A stretch of DNA of 64,000 nucleotides, taken from the NCBI RefSeq assembly GCF_900104765.1, contig NZ_LT629737.1:930001-994000 (forward strand). The letters run 5' to 3'. The first letter of the stretch is position 1. Each line of letters begins with the position of its first letter. The translations under genes were made by a program, and so were the position numbers. This document shows, piece by piece, positions 33,847 to 42,718 of the stretch. The notes under the pieces are model-generated. The model saw nothing but the letters and a program-made list of their open reading frames with translations, did no database searches and was not told where the DNA came from. Source of the DNA: Gillisia sp. Hel1_33_143. GTDB lineage: Bacteria; Bacteroidota; Bacteroidia; Flavobacteriales; Flavobacteriaceae.

Positions 33847-35461
33847 ATTGCTGTTTATCGTTCAATACTTTTTTGGCTTCTAAAATTTCAGGATTGTAGA
33901 GTACATAATGATTATATAAACCTTCTTGATAGAAATATCTCTTGATAATTTCATCTGTTAATAAACTCGCTATTTCAGGTTTTTTATCCTCTAGTTCTAC
34001 TTTTTTCTGAGCCGCAATTTCAGCTAGTAAAGAATTATATCCTTTTAATATATCCTGGTTAAAATCTTCTGCTTTAGCCGTCTTCATTGCCTTTGTTAGA
34101 TCACGTTCTGTAGCGGTTTCATAATTAAAATCTGTTTTTTCTAAAAATGCCTTAAAGCTATTATAATCCTCATCTGTAAGTTGAAAACTTTCAGGATTCT
34201 CTAATTTATGAGCATAATAATATTGTGTGGCAAAGTCAAAAATTGCATCGCTGGCCAACAGAGCTTTGGTGATAGTGTTATATTCTGAAGATTTTAAAGT
34301 AACATCCGGTAAGATCCCTCCACCATCAAAAACGCTTCTCCCATTTCTGGTTTTAAATTCATTGTAATCCTCGGTTCTTGTTCTAATAGGATTTCCTTCT
34401 GCATCTCTGTCTCTATAATTCAAAGCCTGTATACACCTACCACTTGGAGTATAATATCTGGAAATGGTAAGTTTTAACTGTGTTCCATATGCCAGTTCTT
34501 TAGGTCTTTGCACCAAGCCTTTTCCAAAACTTCGGGCACCAATAATTACTGCTCTATCAAGATCTTGTAAAGATCCTGCCACGATCTCACTAGCAGAAGC
34601 ACTTCTACCATTAACAATTATTGCTAGGGGGATCTTTGTATTTATAGGTTCTTTAGGCGTATAATATTTGTTATTATATTTATCTATCACAGATCTTGTG
34701 GAGGTAATTAATTCTCCTTTATCCAGAAAAATATTGCTAACCAGAATAGCCTCTGCCAGCAATCCTCCCGGATTTCCTCTAAGGTCTAAGATTATTTTAT
34801 CTGCACCCTGACTCTCGAGATCCTTCAATGCCTTTATCGTTTCTGCAGAAGCACGCTCATTAAATCTTGATAAAACTATGTATCCAGTATTATCTTCGAG
34901 AAGTTGATAATATGGAACAGCATTCAGTTCTACTAAGCCTCTGGTAATTTGAGTAGTTTCATTCTTACCTTGTCTATTATATTCTATGACGACTTTAGAA
35001 TTTGGAGCTCCATTTAAAAGTTCTCCTGCATCATCTTTATAATCTGATACCGAAAATCCTCCGATCTTAATTATTTCGTCTCCGGGCTTTAAACCGGCTT
35101 TATCTGCAGGATAATCCTTATAAGTTTCAATAATTGTAAATTTTCCATCTTTTATCTTTACAGTAGCTCCAATTCCTTGATATTCTCCGGCAGTATTCAT
35201 TCTGGCTGCTTCTACATCCTGTTCATTCCAATAGTTAGTATAGGGATCTAGATCTGCAAGCATCGCTTTTATAGCCGTATCCATAAGTTCTGCAGGATTG
35301 GTTTCATCTACATAATTCATGTTCAGTTCCTTGAAAAGCGTAGTGAAAATCTCCAACTGCTTGGCTATTTCAAAAAAGTCAGATTTAAAGGAGGAGGTAA
35401 CAAAAAGTAAGCTTAGCCCAAGAAAGGCAACTGCTGCTTTTTTAAGTATTGGTATTTTCAT
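33824..35461 (-). CDS. S41 family C-terminal processing peptidase
   Basis: Periplasmic serine protease of the CtpA/Prc family. The signal sequence covers about residues 1-25; a PDZ domain spans about 95-175 (AGLKPGDEIIKIGG); the catalytic core holds ILDLRGNPGGLL, the Ser-containing NGRSASASEIVAGS (284-297) and the Lys in SFGKG (K314), making the Ser/Lys dyad. A helical C-terminal extension follows to 545. The gene overlaps the rnpA stop by 20 bases, an arrangement I recall from other Bacteroidota. Confidence 0.94.
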   Translation of the reverse strand: MKIPILKKAAVAFLGLSLLFVTSSFKSDFFEIAKQLEIFTTLFKELNMNYVDETNPAELMDTAIKAMLADLDPYTNYWNEQDVEAARMNTAGEYQGIGATVKIKDGKFTIIETYKDYPADKAGLKPGDEIIKIGGFSVSDYKDDAGELLNGAPNSKVVIEYNRQGKNETTQITRGLVELNAVPYYQLLEDNTGYIVLSRFNERASAETIKALKDLESQGADKIILDLRGNPGGLLAEAILVSNIFLDKGELITSTRSVIDKYNNKYYTPKEPINTKIPLAIIVNGRSASASEIVAGSLQDLDRAVIIGARSFGKGLVQRPKELAYGTQLKLTISRYYTPSGRCIQALNYRDRDAEGNPIRTRTEDYNEFKTRNGRSVFDGGGILPDVTLKSSEYNTITKALLASDAIFDFATQYYYAHKLENPESFQLTDEDYNSFKAFLEKTDFNYETATERDLTKAMKTAKAEDFNQDILKGYNSLLAEIAAQKKVELEDKKPEIASLLTDEIIKRYFYQEGLYNHYVLYNPEILEAKKVLNDKQQYDKILKY

Positions 35462-35843
35462 GTAAAGATTCCCTTTGTATAAGCTTATTCATAATTTGAA
35501 CAAAACATGCTGCCATCTGTTCACTATTTATCTTCTTAGGTGAAGTATAGATAAACATCAACGCATATTTACCCTGCAAGTTGCTCTCAACAAGGTACTT
35601 ATTTTTTCTGAATGCCTCACGCATAGATCTTTTTATACTATTTCGATCTACAGCCAGCTTATAAATTCTTTTGGGAACAGAAACGCCTGATTTAAAATGA
35701 AGATCCTGAGGATTTTTAAGCGGAAGATAAATGAGCTTTAACGGAAAATTTTTCAAAGATTTTCCTTCTGAAAATAAGCGATCTATCAATATTTTGCTTT
35801 TCAGTTTTTCTGAAGAAGGAAACTTTTCGTTCATTGAGTTCAA
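35442..35843 (-). CDS. rnpA: Ribonuclease P protein component
   Basis: Protein subunit that helps the RNase P RNA cut the 5' leader of pre-tRNAs. The 133-residue protein has the family pattern SEKLKSKILIDRLFSEGKSLKNFPLKLIYL at the start and the RNR-type motif AVDRNSIKRSMREAFRKNKY at about 68-87. An alternative ATG lies at 35834. rpmH is not upstream, unlike in many bacteria where rpmH-rnpA sits at the origin, but the gene is still only about 4 kb from the candidate oriC. Confidence 0.94.
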   Translation of the reverse strand: MNSMNEKFPSSEKLKSKILIDRLFSEGKSLKNFPLKLIYLPLKNPQDLHFKSGVSVPKRIYKLAVDRNSIKRSMREAFRKNKYLVESNLQGKYALMFIYTSPKKINSEQMAACFVQIMNKLIQRESLHENTNT

Positions 35844-35858
35844 TTGAAGGGGCTAAAT

Positions 35859-35893
35859 TAAAAAAATCCGCTTTGGGAATTCCCAAAACGGAT
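35859..35893 (-). terminator. Rho-independent terminator of the M1 peptidase operon
   Basis: On the minus strand the stem ATCCGTTTTGGGAAT folds with its near-complement (one G-T type mismatch near the base) and is followed by a T-run. It lies between the M1 peptidase stop and rnpA. Confidence 0.85.
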
Positions 35894-35943
35894 CTTTCTT
35901 TTTATTCTGAAGCTTTTAACTACTAAAACCTCTTTTATAATTC

Positions 35944-37821
35944 TTATTCTGCAGCTGCTGCTGGAAAGATATTATTAGATCTATCTACATCTGCCATAAA
36001 TCCTGCAGCATCAATCTCTATCTTGCTGATCTCGCTTTTTGGCTTATTCAGTTTAAGGTCATAATTTCTTTGTGCCCAAGACCAGTCTTTTTCTACAGTT
36101 CTTTCCATTCCTTCTGCAGCTGGTTTTTCCCATTGCATCATACTTAGCGGAATGTAAATGTTTTCTGAAGTTCCATCGGTATAAGAAACCGTAACATCTA
36201 AAGGCATTGGCATAATTCCAACTCTTTCTAAGGTTGCTGTGGTAGCATTGTTCTCTTCAGAAATATTTTTAACAGCATAATCTATGGTATTGGTAGTATT
36301 TACCCAATCATTTAAATACCAGTTTAGCTCTGCACCAGAAACTTTTTCTGCAACTCTAATAAAGTCATTTGGAGATGGATGTTTAAATTTCCATTCATCA
36401 TAATAACTATGCAATGTTTGTTGAAGATTTTCTTTCCCGATAATATATCCTAACTGAGATAAGAAAACACTTCCTTTTACATAAGATGCTATAGAATAAG
36501 CCATATTGTACTCATAACGATCTCCATGAGTAGATAATGCTTGTTCCTTTCCAGATTGTGCTAAATAATTATAAGTTCTATAAGATCCTTTGTAAGGATT
36601 TTCAGAATTTTTACCTTCTAAACTTTGCTCTGCCTGTGTAGAGATATAGCTGGTAAAACCTTCGTCCATCCAAGGATGTTGAGATTCATTAGTTCCTAAT
36701 AATTGCTGAAACCAAGAATGCGCAAATTCATGAGCAGTAGTTCCTAGAAGTCCGTCATAGTTTTCACCACCGGTTATTAGGGTACAATTTGCATACTCCA
36801 TTCCACCATCTCCACCTTGAATTACAGAATATTGTTTCCAAGGGTATTCTCCTATATGCTCATTATAAAAAGCTAATAATTTAGCAGTTTCCGGTTGAAT
36901 TTTCTTCCAATTCTCCTTCACCTTTGGATCATTCTTGTATAAAAAGTGAAGGGTTACTCCGCTTTCAGTTTTCATAGAATCGTGTATATATTCTGGATCT
37001 GCAGCCCAAGCAAAGTCATGAACTTTTTCTGCTTTAAAGTTCCAAGTAAGCTTATCTCCTTTGGCTCTTTTTACTTTAGTTCCTTTTTTTTCATACCCAT
37101 ATCCAATTTCATCTGCATTTTGAAGTACTCCTGTACCACCAAGAATATATTTTTTATCTATGCTGATGTTCACATCAAAATCTCCCCAAACTCCAAAGAA
37201 TTCTCTGGCGATATAAGGATCTGCATGCCATCCTTCAAAATCATATTCTGCTAATTTAGGATACCATTGCGTCATAGAAAGCGCAACACCATCTGCATTG
37301 TTTCTTCCAGAACGACGAATTTGAACAGGTACTTGCCCCTTAAATTTCATCTTGAAGGTTGTAGATTTTCCAGGAGCAATTGGCTCTGCAAGAGAAACTT
37401 TAAGTATGGTTCCCTCCTCTTTATATTCTACCTTTTTACCGTCCTGATCTAAAGATTCTACTCTTAGATATCCAATTTCATTAGGCTTTAAAATACTAAT
37501 TCTACTTTGATATTTAGGTTCTTCCTTAGTTCCTAAGTTATTCACCATTCTTCCATCTGGATCTGCAATGTCTTGCAATCTCATATCCATATCGCTTCCC
37601 GGTTGAAAAGCGTTAAAGAATAGGTGATAAAATACCTTTTTTAAAGTATCTGGAGAATTGTTAGTGTACTTAAGTTCTTGCGAACCTGTATATTGAAAAT
37701 TATTAACGTTCATATCAATATCCATCTTATAATCAACATGTTGTTGCCAATAATTTGGATTTTCCTGAGCAGACATTGCCCCGCCCGTTAAAATTAAAAT
37801 ACTTAATATTAATTTCTTCAT
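35944..37821 (-). CDS. M1 family metallopeptidase, secreted
   Basis: Zinc aminopeptidase. A signal peptide ends near residue 18 (MSAQ), the exopeptidase GGMEYAN motif is at 339-345 and the zinc site HEFAH at 364-368 with the third ligand E387 in MDEGFT. At 625 residues it has the N-terminal saddle and catalytic domains plus a short C-terminal part. It follows the S8 peptidase by ten bases, and both follow the MBL hydrolase gene, so the three probably form one operon of envelope or secreted hydrolases. Confidence 0.94.
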   Translation of the reverse strand: MKKLILSILILTGGAMSAQENPNYWQQHVDYKMDIDMNVNNFQYTGSQELKYTNNSPDTLKKVFYHLFFNAFQPGSDMDMRLQDIADPDGRMVNNLGTKEEPKYQSRISILKPNEIGYLRVESLDQDGKKVEYKEEGTILKVSLAEPIAPGKSTTFKMKFKGQVPVQIRRSGRNNADGVALSMTQWYPKLAEYDFEGWHADPYIAREFFGVWGDFDVNISIDKKYILGGTGVLQNADEIGYGYEKKGTKVKRAKGDKLTWNFKAEKVHDFAWAADPEYIHDSMKTESGVTLHFLYKNDPKVKENWKKIQPETAKLLAFYNEHIGEYPWKQYSVIQGGDGGMEYANCTLITGGENYDGLLGTTAHEFAHSWFQQLLGTNESQHPWMDEGFTSYISTQAEQSLEGKNSENPYKGSYRTYNYLAQSGKEQALSTHGDRYEYNMAYSIASYVKGSVFLSQLGYIIGKENLQQTLHSYYDEWKFKHPSPNDFIRVAEKVSGAELNWYLNDWVNTTNTIDYAVKNISEENNATTATLERVGIMPMPLDVTVSYTDGTSENIYIPLSMMQWEKPAAEGMERTVEKDWSWAQRNYDLKLNKPKSEISKIEIDAAGFMADVDRSNNIFPAAAAE

Positions 37822-37831
37822 AGTTTATTTT

Positions 37832-39514
37832 TTAGTTGCTTTTGTTCACTTTATCTGCAAGAATAAGAGCATTGTAAAGATTTGCCATCTTCCCTGAAGT
37901 AGAAATTTCAGTGAATTTCTTAGATTTTTGCTCCTCTCCTACCAAAACTGTAGCAGTAGTAGAAACTCCGCTATCCATAATAATATGTTTTACCTGAGAT
38001 GCAGATAATTTTGGGTAGAAAGATCTAATAATTGCAGCAACCCCTGCAACTTCCGGAGAAGCCATAGAAGTACCTTGTAAATACTCATACGTGTTCTTTG
38101 GAGTTGTAGACCAGATCTTCACACCAGGTGCAAATACATCTACATTAGATTTTCCATAGTTTGAGAAACCAGCAATAAGATCTGAACCATATTTATAATT
38201 TAAAGCTCCAACGGTTAAGAAATTATCTGCAACCTCTGTTGGCGCCTCTGGATATTGATCGTTTGGATATACTCTGTTGGTATCTAGGTCTAAACTTTCA
38301 TTTCCTGCTGCGTTAACAATAAGCACATCTTTAGCTGCAGCATATTTAATAGCATCTGTAACCCATTCTGGATGTGTAGAGAAATATTTTCCAAAACTTG
38401 TATTTATAACTTTAGCACCATTATCTACTGCATATCTAATAGCCAAAGCAATATCTTTATCATACTCATCTCCATCTGGCACAGCTCTTAACACCATGAT
38501 CTGAGCATTATTAGCAACACCTTTTAAACCTTTATTATTGGTTCTGTTGGCTGCAATAATACCTGCTACGTGGGTACCGTGTTTAATATCATCTTTGTCT
38601 GAAGTTGGTCCGTCTACTTCATTATTACCATATTTTGTATCGGTAATATCACCTGAATTATCTCCTACTATAGCTCTACCATCTAGATTCAAATTAAAAT
38701 GAGTGTCTAAACGCCCTGCATAATAATCTACCGCTTCAGTCAATTGCTTTATAGCTGCAGGAATATTTTCATCTACATTATTCTGAATTTGAGTTAACAT
38801 TGCTTTATACTGCTGCATTTCTGGAGTTGTTGCAGGCATTGAAGATAATTCTGCTTTCGTATAATCTTCTTTTCCAAGTTTAGAAGAAACTGCTGCATGT
38901 GCAGTTACTAATTGCTGCTTAATATTAGTGTATTGATCTTTAGTTTGAAGAGCTTTGCTATATTCTTTATCATATTCTGCTTTTGCAGCCTGATACATTG
39001 CAAATTCTTCTCTATCTGCAGTGCTAATAGCACTTGCAGATTTACCGTCATACTTTGGTTTTAATTCCTTATAAATTCTGGTAAATTCTGTATTTTCTTT
39101 TACAGCATCTCCTAAAAAGTTCCAACCGTGAACATCATCAATATATCCATTATTATCATCATCTTTTCCATTATTAGGAATTTCACCTTTATTGGTCCAG
39201 ATTACGCTTTTTAGATCTTCTTGATTAATATCTACCCCGCTATCTATAACACCAACAATCACTGTTTTTCCAGTGTTATTTTTTATGATCTCGTTATAAG
39301 CTTTTGTAATGCTCATCCCGGGAATGGTATCTGTAGTTAGATCTGCTTCAGGCCAGGTTTTAAGTTGAGCATCAGTTAGTGGTGTAACCTTTAAAGGGGT
39401 TTGATCTATATTATCTATAGGGGTAGCAATAATTGAAGGGGATGAACTGCTACATCCGGTAATTGCCATTGCAATTCCGGCGATCATCAAGGGCTTAAAA
39501 ACAGGTATTTTCAT
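37832..39514 (-). CDS. S8 family serine peptidase (lipoprotein) with a long insertion
   Basis: Subtilisin-type protease anchored by a lipobox ITGC. I start at the ATG at 39514, which gives a clean signal peptide; an upstream ATG at 39541 would overlap the MBL gene. The catalytic residues are Asp in VIGVIDSGVD, His in HGTHVAGIIAA and Ser in GTSMASPEVAG. Between Asp and His lie about 220 residues, far more than in subtilisin: first an Asp/Asn-rich probable calcium loop (NNGKDDDNNGYIDD), then a charged helical insert. It is co-directional and ten bases from both neighbours. Confidence 0.93.
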   Translation of the reverse strand: MKIPVFKPLMIAGIAMAITGCSSSSPSIIATPIDNIDQTPLKVTPLTDAQLKTWPEADLTTDTIPGMSITKAYNEIIKNNTGKTVIVGVIDSGVDINQEDLKSVIWTNKGEIPNNGKDDDNNGYIDDVHGWNFLGDAVKENTEFTRIYKELKPKYDGKSASAISTADREEFAMYQAAKAEYDKEYSKALQTKDQYTNIKQQLVTAHAAVSSKLGKEDYTKAELSSMPATTPEMQQYKAMLTQIQNNVDENIPAAIKQLTEAVDYYAGRLDTHFNLNLDGRAIVGDNSGDITDTKYGNNEVDGPTSDKDDIKHGTHVAGIIAANRTNNKGLKGVANNAQIMVLRAVPDGDEYDKDIALAIRYAVDNGAKVINTSFGKYFSTHPEWVTDAIKYAAAKDVLIVNAAGNESLDLDTNRVYPNDQYPEAPTEVADNFLTVGALNYKYGSDLIAGFSNYGKSNVDVFAPGVKIWSTTPKNTYEYLQGTSMASPEVAGVAAIIRSFYPKLSASQVKHIIMDSGVSTTATVLVGEEQKSKKFTEISTSGKMANLYNALILADKVNKSN

Positions 39515-39524
39515 TGAGTTTGGT

Positions 39525-40388
39525 TTAATTAAAAAGTTCATTAAATGTATATGTGTTGTCTAGTCTTACTCCTTTTTCGGTATGTTTTAAGGTAATAATC
39601 TCATTATGGGCATCATGTTCTAAGAAAAGATAATATTCATTATCTGCTGCGGTATTCAAAAATGTCTCCTTTTCATCTAAAGTTAACAAAGGTCTGGTAT
39701 CAAATCCCATTACATAAGGCAATGGAATATGACCTGCTGTTGCTAAAAGATCGGCCATAAAAACCAAGGTTTTCCCTTTGTATTGAATATGAGGAATCAT
39801 TTGTTTATCTGTATGTCCATCTACAAATAGTACACCAAAGCCCATTTCATTGTAATTTTGAAATTTGTTTGAAGGGTCTCTATCCAGAAAATTTAGTTGC
39901 CCGCTTTGCTCCATAGGAAGGATATTTTCTTCTAAAAATGAAGCTTTTTCCCTCGCGTTTGGCTGTGTAGCCCAATGCCAATGATCTTTATTGCTCCAAA
40001 ATTTAGCATTTTTAAAAGCAGGTTCATAACCGGTTCTATCTTTATTCCACTTTATACTACCCCCACAATGATCAAAATGTAGATGTGTCATAAAAACATC
40101 GGTTATATCATCTCTATGAAATCCGTGTTGTTTTAAAGACTTGTCTAAAGAATGCTCTCCCCATGGATAATAATAGCCAAAGAATTTTTCGCTTTGCTTA
40201 TCACCCATACCGGTATCAATAAGCATTAACTTGTCGCCATCTTCAATTAACAAACACCTGGCGGCAATGTCTATCATATTATTTGCATCTGCTGGATTGG
40301 TTCTGGTCCAAAGACTTTTTGGAACTACTCCAAACATAGCACCTCCATCTAACTTAAAATTTCCGGCTTCTATAGGATAAAGTTTCAT
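39525..40388 (-). CDS. MBL-fold metallo-hydrolase
   Basis: A metallo-beta-lactamase-fold hydrolase with the metal-binding motif THLHFDHCGG, then VDGHTDKQMI and LEHDAHNE for the other ligands. The layout resembles the quorum-quenching lactonase-like subgroup, but the substrate cannot be inferred. I use the ATG at 40388 (MKLYPIEAGNF); the longer frame to 40442 adds residues without family similarity. About 287 residues with no signal peptide. It is the first gene of the MBL-S8-M1 unit. Confidence 0.88.
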   Translation of the reverse strand: MKLYPIEAGNFKLDGGAMFGVVPKSLWTRTNPADANNMIDIAARCLLIEDGDKLMLIDTGMGDKQSEKFFGYYYPWGEHSLDKSLKQHGFHRDDITDVFMTHLHFDHCGGSIKWNKDRTGYEPAFKNAKFWSNKDHWHWATQPNAREKASFLEENILPMEQSGQLNFLDRDPSNKFQNYNEMGFGVLFVDGHTDKQMIPHIQYKGKTLVFMADLLATAGHIPLPYVMGFDTRPLLTLDEKETFLNTAADNEYYLFLEHDAHNEIITLKHTEKGVRLDNTYTFNELFN

Positions 40389-40692
40389 TTTTTTGAATTT
40401 GAACTGCAAAGTACTAAAACCCCAATACATGCCTGAATTCAATCGTTTTTATTTTGTTATTTTTAACAAACTTTTGGAGATTGATATGGTATTTGCTGAC
40501 AAAACTATTAGTACTATCGCATGATATTGAAGCTAACTTTTAATAATAGTTAGTTGTCTGATTATTAGTACTCCTAAGATTTATATTGGTTATTTTAACT
40601 AGTATAAACTTCAAAAAACTTTGAACTTCAGTAAATAGCACTATTTTTATGCGACTGAGGTTTTTTATTATAGAATAGACAATAGAACTTAG
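40389..40692. other. Intergenic region without a recognisable gene
   Basis: About 300 bases between divergent MBL-hydrolase and antiporter genes. It holds two TTAGTACT words and a small stem CTAACT/AGTTAG near 40532-40552. I see no clear TAnnTTTG promoter and no coding frame. Confidence 0.4.
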
Positions 40693-42561
40693 ATGTTAGA
40701 ACTTGCAGGATTAATTATTTTAGGAATTCTGGCGCAATGGGTAGCCTGGAAAATTAAAGTTCCGGCTATTTTGCCGTTGATACTTATAGGCCTTTTAGTA
40801 GGTCCAATATCCACACTTATTTCTGAAGATGGTGCCAAATGGTTAGAGCCTATCTGGAATGGAGAAAAAGGTCTATTCCCCGGAGAAAGCTTATTTTACT
40901 TTGTGTCTTTGGCTATTTCTATCATTCTTTTTGAAGGTGGATTAACACTTAGAAAAAGTGAAATTGGTACTGTAGGTCCTGTAATACTCAAATTAATAAG
41001 TGTAGGTGTAATTGTTACCTTTTTTGGAGGTGGTCTTGCTGCCCATTATATCTATGGGTTTACCTGGCAAATATCCTTTCTTTTTTCTTCCTTAATAATT
41101 GTAACAGGTCCCACAGTAATATCCCCTATTTTAAGAAATATCCCTCTTAAAAAACACGTGTCTTCCATCCTTAAATGGGAAGGTATTCTTATAGATCCTA
41201 TCGGCGCTTTAATAGCGGTATTGGTGTATGAATTTATACGAGTTGAAGGTGGACAAGATTTCACGAAAACAGCGCTTGTAGAATTTGGTAAAATTATCTT
41301 ATTCGGTTTCACCTTTGGGTTTGCCTTTGCAAATGTGCTTACATTTTTAATCAAAAAGAATGTAATTCCACATTACCTATTAAACGTATTTACACTTGCC
41401 ACAGTGCTAGGAGTTTTTGTTCTTGCAGATCAATTTGCACATGAAAGCGGGCTTTTAGCCGTAGTGATCATGGGGATGGTAATGGGTAATAAAGATCTGC
41501 CTAATCTTAAAGAGTTACTTTATTTTAAAGAATCTCTAAGTGTACTTCTTATCTCAATACTCTTTATTTTACTTTCTGCAAATATAAAAATGGAAGAATT
41601 GTACCTGCTTTTAAATTGGAAAGCTTTGGTATTGTTTGCTATAATCATGTTTATAGTTAGGCCCTTGGGTGTTATATTAAGTTCTATTGGTTCTGGATTA
41701 AAGATCAACGAAATTGCTTTTATTAGCTGGGTTGGCCCTAGAGGAATTGTAGCTGCAGGTATCGCCTCCCTATTCGGTTTAAAATTAGCGCGTGAAGGCG
41801 TAGAAGGTGCAGAATATATCACTCCGCTGGTTTTTATGATTGTATTATGTTCTGTACTATTAAACGCTACCACCGCTAGATTATTTGCTAAACTTGTGGG
41901 TGTGTTTATCAAGAATTCTCAGGGAATTCTTATTATTGGAGCCTCTTCAATTTCAAGAATTATAGGTAAATATCTTCAGGATAATAAAAGACATGTAGTT
42001 TTTGTAGATAGCAATGGTGAAAATATACGTAAAGCTAGAGCTTTAGGAATGGAAGCTATAGAGGGAAGTGTTTATTCTGATGATCTTATCAATAATATTG
42101 AATTGAATGATATTGGTTATTTAATGGCCATTACCGCCAATAGTGATATTAATAAAACCGCAATTTCCCGATTCCAAAAACAATTTGGAGAAAAAGGTTC
42201 GTTTAGAGTGATTTCTTCAGATGAAATGAATGATCCGGAGAGAAATCCTGCTGAAGGTCTTTTCTCTCATACAGACGATTATATAAAGCTTGCTGAGGTA
42301 TCTAGAAGGTATCCAAAGATCCATGAGATCATTGTGAACAGTAAAGAGCATTACGAAGGCTTGATTGAAATTTCTAAAACAGATCCAGACATAATTCCAC
42401 TTTTTGTTAAGACAGATGATGGTGATCTTCAAATAATTCCATCTCACAGCTCAGAGGTAGAAATACAAGAAGGCTTTCACTTGGTTTATCTGGGTAAAAA
42501 GATCCAAAAAGAAGAAATTTTTGAAGAAAATTATAAGGAAGTCGCAGATGATGATAACTAA
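40693..42561 (+). CDS. Cation/proton antiporter, CPA1/NhaP type with RCK (TrkA-N) domain
   Basis: Exchanges Na+ or K+ for protons across the inner membrane. The 622-residue protein has about 12 helices to residue 400, with IILFEGGLTLRKSE and SWVGPRGIVAAGIASLFGLKLA as family markers. A cytoplasmic Rossmann-type TrkA-N domain follows at about 413-530 (ILIIGASSISRIIGKYLQDNKRHVVFVD), with a TrkA-C-like tail. The RCK part suggests gating by nucleotide or NAD(H), as in K+ efflux systems. The cation cannot be fixed from sequence. Confidence 0.9.
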   Translation: MLELAGLIILGILAQWVAWKIKVPAILPLILIGLLVGPISTLISEDGAKWLEPIWNGEKGLFPGESLFYFVSLAISIILFEGGLTLRKSEIGTVGPVILKLISVGVIVTFFGGGLAAHYIYGFTWQISFLFSSLIIVTGPTVISPILRNIPLKKHVSSILKWEGILIDPIGALIAVLVYEFIRVEGGQDFTKTALVEFGKIILFGFTFGFAFANVLTFLIKKNVIPHYLLNVFTLATVLGVFVLADQFAHESGLLAVVIMGMVMGNKDLPNLKELLYFKESLSVLLISILFILLSANIKMEELYLLLNWKALVLFAIIMFIVRPLGVILSSIGSGLKINEIAFISWVGPRGIVAAGIASLFGLKLAREGVEGAEYITPLVFMIVLCSVLLNATTARLFAKLVGVFIKNSQGILIIGASSISRIIGKYLQDNKRHVVFVDSNGENIRKARALGMEAIEGSVYSDDLINNIELNDIGYLMAITANSDINKTAISRFQKQFGEKGSFRVISSDEMNDPERNPAEGLFSHTDDYIKLAEVSRRYPKIHEIIVNSKEHYEGLIEISKTDPDIIPLFVKTDDGDLQIIPSHSSEVEIQEGFHLVYLGKKIQKEEIFEENYKEVADDDN

Positions 42562-42626
42562 TTCTACCTCCTTAATTATTATTGCTGCAAGTATCATTTA
42601 GTTTACAAAGCATTCAATTGTTTTTA

Positions 42627-42634
42627 TAAATTTG
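42627..42634 (+). promoter_or_regulatory. Candidate -7 element for the CPA2 antiporter gene
   Basis: TAAATTTG matches TAnnTTTG; TTTA at 42602-42605 is 21 bases upstream. If used, it gives a leader of roughly 80 bases. Confidence 0.35.
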
Positions 42635-42718
42635 GCGACTGCTAACAAGATAAAATAACCATCATTTTATCTACAAGTCAGAATTTTATCAGCAACAATA
42701 ATTGATACAAGGTGTGGT

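Noticed and set aside
41052-41912. Minus-strand frames of 100-130 residues inside the NhaP-type antiporter
   Set aside because: Antisense shadows of a membrane protein gene; composition is typical of complementary strand reading and no domain is seen.
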